A stretch of DNA of 64,000 nt from CAWJJM01 sp963843275 (GTDB lineage: Bacteria > Acidobacteriota > Thermoanaerobaculia > Multivoradales > JBCCEF01). The notes beneath the pieces were generated by a model. It did no database searches. It was not told the DNA's origin and was given only the letters and a program-made list of their open reading frames with translations. A program made the position numbers and the translations under genes. The DNA is taken from the NCBI GenBank assembly GCA_963843275.1, contig CAWJJM010000006.1:1-64000 (forward strand). The letters run 5' to 3'. Shown in pieces: positions 56,407-64,000 of the stretch. Position 1 is the stretch's first letter. Each line of letters begins with the position of its first letter.

Positions 56407-57816
56407 ATGATCCACCGTTCCCGACGAGCCGCGCCGACGCGCCGGCGCCGCGTGCCGCGGCGCGTCCTGGCCCTGCTGCCCGCCGTCCTGCTGCTCGCCG
56501 CGGCCCGCCCGCCCGACGGCGAGGCGCAGGGACGGCGGCCGCGCCAGGCGGCGCGGCCGAACGTGGTCCTGATCACGATCGACACCCTGCGCGCCGACCA
56601 CCTGTCGGGCTACGGCTACCGGCGCCGCACGTCCCCCGACATCGACCGGCTGATCGCCGGCGGGGCGCGCTTCGACCAGGCCCGCACCGTCGAGCCGCTG
56701 ACCAATCCGTCGTGCACCTCGATGCTGACCTCGATGTACCCGCACGAGCACGGCGCCACCCGCAACGGGCTGCGCATGCGCCCCAACCTGCCGTCGCTGC
56801 CGCGGGCGCTGGACCGGGCCGGCTACCTCACCGGCGCCTTCGTCGCCAACTGGACGCTGAAGAACGACATCTCCGGCTTCGCCGAGCACTTCGAGCACTT
56901 CGAGGAGGTGCTGACCCGCAAGCGCTGGTTCGGGCTCTTCGCCCAGGAGGCCGACGCCGCCGACGTCAACGAGGCGGCGCTGGCCTGGGCCGACGAGAAC
57001 GCCCTGCGCCGGCGACCGATCTTCCTCTGGGTCCACTACGTCGAGCCGCACGCCCCCTACAAGTTCCACTCCGCGGTGACGGCGCAGCTCGGCATGGGGC
57101 ACCGCTCCGACGGGGGCAAGGCCGACCGCTACGACACCGAGATCGCCTTCGTCGACCGCTACGTGGGCCAGCTCGTGCGCCACCTCGAGGCGCTGCCGGC
57201 GCTGGCCGGCAACACGCTGTTCGTCTTCTCCTCCGACCACGGCGAGAGCCTCGGCGAGCACGGCTACTGGGGGCACGGCCGGCACCTCTACGAGCCCGGC
57301 CTGCACATCCCCCTCGTCTTCTACTGGCCGGGCCGGATCCGGCCGCAGCAGGTCGCCGCGCCGGCCACCAACCTCGACATCGCGGCGACCGTCCTCGGGC
57401 TGGTCGGGAGCGCGGCGCCGCCCACCTTCCAGGGTTTCGACTGGAGCGCCGTGCTCGCCGGCCGCGGCGCGCCCGACCCCGAGCGCACCACCTGGTACCA
57501 GGCCCACAAGGGGGCGGTGCTGAGCGTCAACGACTCGCGCGGCGCCCGCCGCGACGGCCTGCTCGAGCTCGCCCTGCTGCGCGACGGGACGAAGGAGATC
57601 GTCCAGGTCCGCCAGCGCGAGCACGAGATCTTCGACCTGCGCCGCGACCCGCACGAGAAGCGCAACCTCAACGGCTCGGGCTACCGTCCCTCGCCGCGCC
57701 TGCGCGCCTGGGTCTCGGACGTCGAGAAGGCCCTCGACAAGTCCGCCGACGCCCCCCCTCCCGACGTCACCGCGGAGGAGATCGAGAAGCTCAAGTCCCT
57801 CGGCTACGTCGACTGA
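56407..57816 (+). CDS. Exported sulfatase-like hydrolase
   Basis: 469 residues of the alkaline-phosphatase/sulfatase superfamily. Signal segment: VLALLPAVLLLAAARPPDGE. Core: PNVVLITIDTLRADHLSGYG (metal-binding Asp pair), EPLTNPSCTSMLTSMYPHEH, FLWVHYVEPHAPY, FVFSSDHGESLGEHGYWGHG and the C-terminal EEIEKLKSLGYVD found in a large family group. The formylglycine motif C/S-x-P-S-R is replaced by T-N-P-S-C, so the nucleophile is probably Thr and the reaction may be phosphodiester or phosphomonoester cleavage rather than sulfate release. Confidence 0.88.
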   Translation: MIHRSRRAAPTRRRRVPRRVLALLPAVLLLAAARPPDGEAQGRRPRQAARPNVVLITIDTLRADHLSGYGYRRRTSPDIDRLIAGGARFDQARTVEPLTNPSCTSMLTSMYPHEHGATRNGLRMRPNLPSLPRALDRAGYLTGAFVANWTLKNDISGFAEHFEHFEEVLTRKRWFGLFAQEADAADVNEAALAWADENALRRRPIFLWVHYVEPHAPYKFHSAVTAQLGMGHRSDGGKADRYDTEIAFVDRYVGQLVRHLEALPALAGNTLFVFSSDHGESLGEHGYWGHGRHLYEPGLHIPLVFYWPGRIRPQQVAAPATNLDIAATVLGLVGSAAPPTFQGFDWSAVLAGRGAPDPERTTWYQAHKGAVLSVNDSRGARRDGLLELALLRDGTKEIVQVRQREHEIFDLRRDPHEKRNLNGSGYRPSPRLRAWVSDVEKALDKSADAPPPDVTAEEIEKLKSLGYVD

Positions 57817-58262
57817 CCCTGGCGGCGGATGCGGGGGCGTCTGCGGCGTCGCTGCTCGGTCGGGGGGCCTGCGGCGACCTGGTGGTCGCCTCAGCCCCCC
57901 TCGCTCGCGCTCCTTGCAGCCACCCCCGCCTCCACCGCCAGGGTGCCTCCGATCACCGGGCGGGCATCGCTTCGCTCGCCCGGGGGGCCTCGCGCGGGCT
58001 GCGCCCGCTCTCGGCCGATAAAGACGGTGACACACACGTCTTTCGCTCCGGCGGGGGCCTGCGACGACCTGATGGTCGCCTCAGTCGGCCTCGTTCGCGC
58101 TCCTTGCAGCCACCCCCGCCTCCACCGCGAGGTGCCTCCGATCACCGGGCGGCTCTCGCTACGCTCGCGCCGGACACCTCGCGCGGGCTGCGCCCGCTCT
58201 CGCACGGGTGCGGCTCTCGCTACGCTCGCGCCGGGGGCCTCGCGCGGGCGCCTCCCGTTCCC
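57817..58262 (+). repeat. Composite of R2 and R3 repeats
   Basis: R2 copy at 57820-57943, starting right after the sulfatase stop; hairpin GGCGACC (57873-57879), loop TGGT, GGTCGCC (57884-57890). It is followed by an R3 unit (about 57950-58018), a left-truncated R2 (about 58045-58135, hairpin GACGACC-TGAT-GGTCGCC with one mismatch) and two more R3 units to the helicase stop at 58266. Nothing coding is seen. Nesting suggests repeated insertion or duplication at the same place. Confidence 0.85.
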
Positions 58263-58265
58263 GGC

Positions 58266-61200
58266 CTACCAGGTGACGCGGAGCTTGAGCTTTCTCTCGC
58301 GGCGGCGGTCGTGGTACCAGAGGCAGCCTTCGCGGCGGCCGTGGAGGTAGAGGTCGCGGAGGATCTCGACGTCGTGGCGGCAGTAGTCGGCGACCAGGTC
58401 GAGGCGGCCCTCGCGGACCCAGGCCAGCGACTGCAGGCCGTCGGCGGTCTTGCCCACGCCGAGGGTGGCCTCGGCGAGGTGGCCGAGGCCGAGGCGGAAG
58501 CCGAGCCGGTCGCGCACCTGCTCGAGGAGGTCGAGGGTGGGCAGGCGGCGGGCGTAGTCGACGCCGGTGTAGCCGGCCAGCACCCGGTAGTCGAAGCGCT
58601 TGACGTTGAAGCCCACCACCAGGCGGGCGGCCGCCAGGGCGGCCAGGAGGCGGTCGACCCGCGCCTCGTCGAAGGACTCGAAGCGACCCTCCTCGAGGTG
58701 GCACACCACGCCCACGGCGACCCCCATGCGGTGGGCGTTGGCCCAGCCGCCGACGTCGGCCGCCGAGCGCAGCGTCTCGAGGTCGAACAGCACCGTGCCG
58801 CCGTCGGCGCCGGCCGCGCACCGGGCCGGACCGGGAGCGGGATCCGGCGCGCCGGCCCCCGCCGCTGGAGCCGCCGCCGCCAGCCAGCGGCGCCGCCAGC
58901 GGGCCAGGGCCCGCGCCAGCCCCGAGGCGGCGGCCGCAGGTCGGCCGTGGTCCGCCGCCGGGGCGACACTCTCCTCCGCCACCGGAGGCCGGCGGTCGCC
59001 CGCCGCCGGGATCGTCGCGGCCGCCGCGGCCCCCGGCGCCGCCCCGCCTCCGGCCGCCGCGAGCCGCAGCCGCACCGGCGGCCCCCAGGGGACCGCCGCC
59101 TCCTCCCGCCCCAGCAGCAGGCACAGCGCCCGCCGCGCCCCCTCCTTGTCGAGCGGCCGGTTGCCGTTGCCGCACTTGGGCGACTGGATGCACGACGGGC
59201 AGCCGACCTCGCACGGACAGGCCGCCAGCAGGTCGACCACCCCGGACAGCAGGCTCTCGAGGTCGGCGAAACCGGCGGCCGCGATGCCGACGCCACCGGG
59301 CGCGCCGTCGTAGACGAAGACCGCCCCGACGCCCACCTGCGGGTGGCGCGGGATCGAGATGCCACCGACGTCGTTGCGGTCGCACAGGGCCAGGCGCGGC
59401 AGGAGCGCGATGGCGGCGTGCTCGCTGGCGTGCAGCGCCCCCATGAAGTGGACCCCGTCGCGCCGCAGCGTCGCCTCCACGGCGGCCGGCGCCGCCCACC
59501 ACAGGGCCTCGGTCTCGAAGCGCACCGGCGGCAGGTCGAGCTCGTGCCGCGACAGGGTGTCGCGCCCCTGGATCCGCTTGCGCTCGTAGCCGACCACGCG
59601 CTCGGTCACCCGCACCCGTCCCCGCCACGCCGACAGCCGGCCGTCGTGGCGTTCGTCGAGGACCTCGAGGATCTCGGTCTCCTTCTCGGTCAGGGGCGCC
59701 GTGTACCAGTCCACCTTCACCCGCTCGGCGGCGACGCGGTGGCGTTCGAGGTCGAGCTCCGTCACCAGGTACTGGCGGCCGCCGTGGAGGTAGACCGCCC
59801 CGGGGTGGCACTCGAGCAGCGCGCGCACCCCGTCGACGGTGCCGACGGTGCGCCCGGTCGAGCGGTCGGTGATCGCGGTGGTGGGTCCGCCGCCGCGCAG
59901 GTCGACCCGGCGGTGCGGCCGGGAGGCGCGGGCGACGAGCTCTCCCCCTTCGGCCTCCAGCAGGTCGCCGGCGGCGAGCAGCTCCTCGACCCGCCCCCGG
60001 TGCCGCGCCAGCAGCTCGCGGTCGGCCTCCGGCTCGAGCGGCATCTCGGCCGCGGCGCACAGCAGGTGGCCGCGGCTGACCACCGGGTTGGCGGGGTCGA
60101 CGATCAAGCGCTCGCACGGCCGTCCCACCAGCTCGTCGGGATGGTCGAGGAAGTACTGGTCGAGGGCGTCGGGGAGCGCCACCAGGGCGGTCAGCGACTC
60201 GCGGCCCGCCCGGCCGACCCGTCCCGAGCGCTGCCAGGTGGCCATGACGCTGCCCGGATAGCCGACCAGGATGCAGGCGTCCAGGCCGCCGACGTCGATG
60301 CCCATCTCCAGCGCCGACGTCGAGATCACCCCGTCGAGGCGGCCGGCGAACAGGTCGGCCTCGATGCGCCGGCGCTCCTCCGGCAGGAACCCCGAGCGGT
60401 AGGTGGCGACGCGGTGCGACCGCCCCGGCTCGCGCCGTGCCCACCACGAGCCGAGCAGCTCGGTGATGCGCCGCGCCTTGGTGAAGACGATGGTCTTGAG
60501 GCCGGCGTCGAGCAGGCGCGCGAACAGGTCGAGCACCGTGGTGTAGGGGCTGCCGTCGGGACGCAGCAGGAGCAGGTGCCGGCCCTCCCGCGGCGCTCCC
60601 GACGCCTCGACGGCGCGGAAGGGGCGGCCGGCCAGGGTGGCGGCGAACTCGGCGGCGTTGCCCGCCGTCGCCGAGGAGGCGACGCAGGCCGGCCGCGCCC
60701 CCAGCTCGCGGGCCAGGCGCAGCAAGCGGCCGAGCACGTGATGGAAGTGGCTGCCGAAGATGCCGCGGTAGGTGTGGAGCTCGTCGACGACGACCCAGCG
60801 CAGGTCGGCCAGCAGCTCGCCCCAGGCGGTCCAGTGGGCGAGCAGCCCGAGGTGGAGCATGTCCGGGTTGGTGACCAGGACCCGCGGCGGCCGGCGGCGG
60901 ATCGCCTCGCGGCGGGCGCGCGGCGTGTCGCCGTCGTAGATCTCGCAGAAGCCGCCGGGCGCCCCCTCCCCGTCGGCCGCCGTCGCCAGGCCGGCGGCCG
61001 CGGCGAGGCGGTCGAGCTTCGCCTTCTGGTCCTGGGCCAGCGCCTTGAGCGGGAAGAGGAAGAGGGCGCGGCCGGGCCCCCCCGCCAACGCCTCTTCGAG
61101 CACCGGGAGCTGGAAGACCAGCGACTTGCCGGAGGCTGTGGGGGTGGTCACCAGGACGTCCTCGCCGCGCCGTGCCGCCCCGACCGCGGCGACCTGGTGG

Positions 61201-61412
61201 CTCCACAGCCGCTCCACGCCGGTCGCCGCGAGCGCCGCCGCGAGCGGCGCCGGCAGCGCCGGATCGAGGCGGGCGAAGCGCGCCGGCACCGCCGCGAGGT
61301 GACGCCGGCCGACGATCTGTCCCCCCAGCCGCGGGTCCGCCTCCAGCGCCGCCACCAGCCCCTCCATACCGACCCGGTCGGCGCCGCTCTCACCGCTCCG
61401 TTTACGCCTCAC
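58266..61412 (-). CDS. Fused MrfA-like DEAD/DUF1998 helicase and MrfB-like DEDD exonuclease
   Basis: 1048 residues. Helicase: Walker A VTTPTASGKS (88-97), DELH (210-213), SSATAGN (about 245), ISTSALEMGIDVGGLD and QRSGRVGRAGR. DUF1998/MZB region with zinc Cys residues CPCEVGCPSCIQSPKCGNGN (about 735-755). After an Ala/Pro-rich linker (about 785-860) comes an exonuclease: VLFDLETLRSAADVGG (DxE), VVGFNVKRFDYRVLAGYTGV and YCRHDVEILRDLY, matching the three Exo motifs of DEDD nucleases. In Bacillus the two activities are separate proteins, MrfA and MrfB (mitomycin repair). ATG 61367 (MEGLV) is an alternative start. Confidence 0.9.
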   Translation of the reverse strand: MRRKRSGESGADRVGMEGLVAALEADPRLGGQIVGRRHLAAVPARFARLDPALPAPLAAALAATGVERLWSHQVAAVGAARRGEDVLVTTPTASGKSLVFQLPVLEEALAGGPGRALFLFPLKALAQDQKAKLDRLAAAAGLATAADGEGAPGGFCEIYDGDTPRARREAIRRRPPRVLVTNPDMLHLGLLAHWTAWGELLADLRWVVVDELHTYRGIFGSHFHHVLGRLLRLARELGARPACVASSATAGNAAEFAATLAGRPFRAVEASGAPREGRHLLLLRPDGSPYTTVLDLFARLLDAGLKTIVFTKARRITELLGSWWARREPGRSHRVATYRSGFLPEERRRIEADLFAGRLDGVISTSALEMGIDVGGLDACILVGYPGSVMATWQRSGRVGRAGRESLTALVALPDALDQYFLDHPDELVGRPCERLIVDPANPVVSRGHLLCAAAEMPLEPEADRELLARHRGRVEELLAAGDLLEAEGGELVARASRPHRRVDLRGGGPTTAITDRSTGRTVGTVDGVRALLECHPGAVYLHGGRQYLVTELDLERHRVAAERVKVDWYTAPLTEKETEILEVLDERHDGRLSAWRGRVRVTERVVGYERKRIQGRDTLSRHELDLPPVRFETEALWWAAPAAVEATLRRDGVHFMGALHASEHAAIALLPRLALCDRNDVGGISIPRHPQVGVGAVFVYDGAPGGVGIAAAGFADLESLLSGVVDLLAACPCEVGCPSCIQSPKCGNGNRPLDKEGARRALCLLLGREEAAVPWGPPVRLRLAAAGGGAAPGAAAAATIPAAGDRRPPVAEESVAPAADHGRPAAAASGLARALARWRRRWLAAAAPAAGAGAPDPAPGPARCAAGADGGTVLFDLETLRSAADVGGWANAHRMGVAVGVVCHLEEGRFESFDEARVDRLLAALAAARLVVGFNVKRFDYRVLAGYTGVDYARRLPTLDLLEQVRDRLGFRLGLGHLAEATLGVGKTADGLQSLAWVREGRLDLVADYCRHDVEILRDLYLHGRREGCLWYHDRRRERKLKLRVTW

Positions 61413-61457
61413 GCAGCGATCTTACCCCGCCCGGCCCGACGGCCGGCGCGGGAGCGG

Positions 61458-62519
61458 TCAGCGCGCGACGCGGAAGGGGTACGCAGCGACCGTGCGGCCG
61501 CCGGCGCGGAGCTCGAGGGTGAGCGGGCCGGCGGGCAGGGCCGCCGTCTCCACGAGCAGGCTCAGGTAGGGCGTGCCGAGGGCGTCGCGCGCGGCGGCGA
61601 GACCCTCGCCGGCGAGGACGGGGTGACCGTCCGCGCCGACGATGCGCCAGGAGAAGGGGCCGCCGGCGAGGCGGTCGGGGGCGAGGAAGGGGGACAGGTG
61701 GACCCAGCCCGCCGCGCCGGGGACCTCGGGGACGGCCTGCGGTCCCTCGCCGCCGCGCACCACCTCGCCGTCGGCCGGATAGAGGGTGGCGATCGGCACG
61801 TTGGCGACCGAGGCCGGCACCCCGCGCCGCTCGAGCTCGGCGACCTGGCCGCGGGTCCGCTCGAGGCTGCCCTCGGCGGCCTCCAGCCGCCGGCGCACCG
61901 CGTCGGCCTGGACCAGCGCCTCACGCAGCGAGGTCTCGAGGCGGGCGATCTCGCCCGGCGAGCTCCCGGTGCGGCTGCGCGCCTCGGCCAGGCGCCGCTC
62001 CAGCTCGGCCACCCGCCCGGCCCGGTCGCCGACCTGCCGGGCGGTGAGGAACCAGCCCCCGGCGGCGACCGCGAAGAGCACGAGCGAGGCGGCCAGGGCC
62101 CAGCGCCGCCAGTGCCGCGCCGGGGAGGCGTCCGCGGCCCGGCGCCGGAAGGCGAGCGGCGGTGCGGGGGCGCCCTCCCCCGCCGCGAGGGCCCGCCGGC
62201 CCGCGCGTGCCATCTCCACCTCCTCGCGGCAGGCGGCGCAGCCCTCCAGGTGGGCGGCGACCAGCGCCCCGGACAGCGTGCCGCCCCGGTCGACCGCGTA
62301 GAGCTCCTCCCCCGGCCGCTCCGCCCAGGCCACCACCGCCGACACCGGCAGGTGCCGGCCGTACAGCTCGAAGGCGGCGCGGGTGGCGGCGAGCTCGGCG
62401 CGGCAGGCGGCGCAGGTGGCCAGGTGGTCCTCCACCTGCCGGCGCTCGTCCGGCTCCAGGCTGCCGTTCACCCACCAGGGCAGCAGCTCGCAGGTCTGCT
62501 CACAGGACTCCACGTTCAT
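61458..62519 (-). CDS. Membrane anti-sigma factor with two zinc-finger (HC2) motifs
   Basis: 353 residues. N-terminal zinc-binding anti-sigma segments: H32-x3-C36-x2-C39 and H90-x3-C94-x2-C97, an unusual pair in one protein. One membrane helix (about 139-160, WALAASLVLFAVAAGGWFLT). The periplasmic part starts with a coiled coil (VAELERRLAEARSR to VAELERRG) and ends in a beta-rich domain (GWVHLSPFLAPDRLAGGPFS, SWRIVGADGHPVLAGEG) that may sense a signal. It lies 33 bases after the sigma gene and should sequester that sigma factor. Confidence 0.9.
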   Translation of the reverse strand: MNVESCEQTCELLPWWVNGSLEPDERRQVEDHLATCAACRAELAATRAAFELYGRHLPVSAVVAWAERPGEELYAVDRGGTLSGALVAAHLEGCAACREEVEMARAGRRALAAGEGAPAPPLAFRRRAADASPARHWRRWALAASLVLFAVAAGGWFLTARQVGDRAGRVAELERRLAEARSRTGSSPGEIARLETSLREALVQADAVRRRLEAAEGSLERTRGQVAELERRGVPASVANVPIATLYPADGEVVRGGEGPQAVPEVPGAAGWVHLSPFLAPDRLAGGPFSWRIVGADGHPVLAGEGLAAARDALGTPYLSLLVETAALPAGPLTLELRAGGRTVAAYPFRVAR

Positions 62520-62552
62520 CCCTCACCTATCGGCGCGCCCGAGGCCCCGACG

Positions 62553-63158
62553 TTACCGGGGCTCCGGAGACTCCGGCTCCCGGTCGTCCCGGCCCACCCT
62601 CGCGAGCTCGTCCCGCACCTCGATCGCCCGCTTGCGGCAGCGCAGGACCCGCACCCGCAGGGCACCCTCGGAGACCCCGGTGTGCCGGCTCATCTCGCGG
62701 TAGCTCAGGCCCTCGATGACCATCCGCCACAGGTCGCGGCAGCCGCCGTCCATCCGCGCCACCACCCGCAGCAGCAGGTCGCGGTCCGGGCTCCAGCCGC
62801 GCGCCGGGCGCGGCATCACCGCCGCGGGGTCGGCCTCCTCGGCGGCGCCCGCCTCGTACTCGACCAGGTTCCAGCGCTCGCCGGCTCGGATGCGGTCCAG
62901 GCAGGTGTGCGCGGTGACCCGCCACAGGTAGGTCTTCAGGCTCGCCTCGCCGCGGAACCTGCCGTCGCGGAGCAGGCGCGTCGCCTCCAGACGGACGTCC
63001 TGCAACAGGTCGTCCCACTGCGGCGCGAGGCGCCGTCGGTAGCCGGCCGCCGCTTGGCGTAGCCAGCCGTCGACGCGCTCCACCGCTTCCCGATCCCCGG
63101 CCAGGAAGCCGGCGATCGTCCGCTCGTCGTCGCGGTCTGCCCCGGCGCGCTCGCTCAT
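62553..63158 (-). CDS. ECF-type RNA polymerase sigma factor
   Basis: 201 residues. Region 2: FLAGDREAVERVDGW to RFRGEASLKTYLWRVTAHTC, LDRIR. Region 4: LWRMVIEGLSYREMSRHTGV then SEGALRVRVLRCRKRAIEVR, an HTH that binds the -35. The start is ATG 63158 (MSERAGADRD). Anti-sigma follows in the same operon. The divergent gene at 63321 is a possible target. Confidence 0.93.
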   Translation of the reverse strand: MSERAGADRDDERTIAGFLAGDREAVERVDGWLRQAAAGYRRRLAPQWDDLLQDVRLEATRLLRDGRFRGEASLKTYLWRVTAHTCLDRIRAGERWNLVEYEAGAAEEADPAAVMPRPARGWSPDRDLLLRVVARMDGGCRDLWRMVIEGLSYREMSRHTGVSEGALRVRVLRCRKRAIEVRDELARVGRDDREPESPEPR

Positions 63159-63320
63159 CTCCGCTGCGCCCGCATGCTCACCGATGCCCCGGGGGAAGTC
63201 AAACCGGCGCCGGCGGCACCGGCCTGCGGTAAGCTCGCGGCAGTCTTCGCGCAGCACCGAGCCCACCGCGTGCCCCGAGCGCCCCACCGGAGCGTGGCGA
63301 GGGCGGGGGAACGACGTCGA

Positions 63321-64000
63321 TGTCCGCGCCTCGAGCCACGGTCGTCCGCTTGTCGGCGGGCCTCGTCCTGGCAGCGGCCGCCGGCCTGGCGACGGGGGCC
63401 GGCTGCGTCGCCGGCCGTCCCGCCGGCGCCCCCCCGGAGCCCGAGCCGCGGCTCGCCCCCGGGCCGGGCCTCGACGGCGTGGTGCCGGCCGGCGGCGCGG
63501 CGCGTTTCCGCTTCGCCGCCGCCCCGGAGCGTCCGGTCCAGCTCGCCGTCGACGTCGACCGCGACGCCGCCGCCCTGTCGCTCCGGGTCCGGGGCCCCGA
63601 CGGTGGAGACCTGCCCGGACCGGCCGCCGTCGACGACTGGGCCGACGGCCGCCGCACCTTCACCGTCCCCCGGGCCGGCGACCAGCACGTCGCCGTCACC
63701 GCCCCGGCAGGCTCCCCGGCCACCTCGTTCCACCTGCGGCTCGTCCCGGTGGACCCGACCGAACGGGCGGCGCGGCAGGCGGCCGAGCGCGCCTTCGCCG
63801 CGGCGGCCGCGGCCGACCGCCGGCCGCCGGCCGCCGGCGAGGACGACGGGGAGCGCCGCCGGCGGGTCGGCGCAGGCTTCGCCGCGGCGGCCGACGCCTT
63901 CGCCGCCCTCGGCGACGCCGGGGCCGCCGCCGACGCCGCCTTCGAGGCCGGCCGCGCCGCCCTGGCCGACCGCGACTACGCGCGCGCCGTCGCCTGGCTC
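63321..64000 (+). CDS. N-terminal part of a secreted lipoprotein-like protein, possibly TPR/CHAT type (runs off the window)
   Basis: An ATG at 63321 opens a frame that reaches the end of the window without a stop (226 codons). Signal/lipobox: LSAGLVLAAAAGLATGAGC. Then a beta-rich domain, LDGVVPAGGAARFRFAAAPE, LAVDVDRDAAALSLRVRGPD and RRTFTVPRAGDQHVAVTA, a layout found at the start of large secreted proteins in which TPR repeats and a CHAT protease domain follow. From about residue 150 Ala-rich helices begin (RVGAGFAAAADAFAALGDAG, then AAADAAFEAGRAALADRDYA), compatible with TPRs. The sigma/anti-sigma pair next door fits that context. The CHAT domain itself lies beyond the window, so it is inference. 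Confidence 0.6.

Noticed and set aside
56712..63062. A 2116-codon open frame on the plus strand
   Set aside because: It runs antisense through the helicase, anti-sigma and sigma genes and through the repeats. It is Arg/Gly/Pro-rich with no family signature: a product of high GC.

Overview
The window is a very GC-rich bacterial chromosome segment with an outer membrane (KDO/LPS genes, a LolA-like protein, RlpA, a two-subunit dipeptide-type permease). The 809-residue permease at 25570-27999 matches the 'acidobacterial duplicated orphan permease' architecture. Together with the many intergenic hairpin repeats this suggests an Acidobacteriota (Thermoanaerobaculia-like) genome, probably a metagenome assembly. 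The lineage is inference.

Layout. 1-6643 is a visibly AT-richer island whose right edge lies at the 3' end of a tRNA-Phe(GAA) gene. It carries a PD-(D/E)XK nuclease-like protein, a C-terminally truncated cytosine-5 methyltransferase and a 949-residue fusion of a Ser/Thr kinase-like domain with a SAMHD1-like HD phosphohydrolase: a candidate defence cassette. 6800-17600 is housekeeping and accessory core: TusA-like protein, M20 amidohydrolase, an ArsR/SRPBCC pair, VapBC, an oxidoreductase gene with a stop at codon 2, purH, a RES/Xre-type toxin-antitoxin pair and a LolA-like carrier. 18400-20210 is a non-coding tandem array of about 335-bp units. 20449-27999 holds yajQ, a polyprenyl diphosphate synthase, an FAD oxidase and the permease.

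28300-40800 is a KDO cluster (kdsB, pyrG, kdsA, kdsD, then kdsC) split by a formate dehydrogenase locus (fdhE, fdoI, fdoH, selenocysteine-containing fdoG, divergent fdhD). pyrG supplies the CTP used by KdsB, but it carries a one-base frameshift here. 41000-57800 holds hsp20 behind a HAIR-like operator, a histidine kinase divergent from a peptide-uptake operon, rlpA, ddl, lepA, a dCMP deaminase, a predicted 13-codon gene with an extended Shine-Dalgarno, RNase E/G, a LOG protein and a sulfatase. 58266-64000 holds a fused MrfA-MrfB-like repair helicase/exonuclease, an ECF sigma/anti-sigma pair and the start of a secreted protein that runs off the window.

Two dispersed repeat families are prominent. 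R1 is about 150-170 bp with nested inverted repeats and makes up the array. R2 is about 120 bp with a central 7-bp hairpin, and several copies start within a few bases of a stop codon. In both families the paired arms change together between copies, which points to selection on structure. Several genes have a -10 hexamer 6-8 nt before the start codon, indicating leaderless mRNAs.
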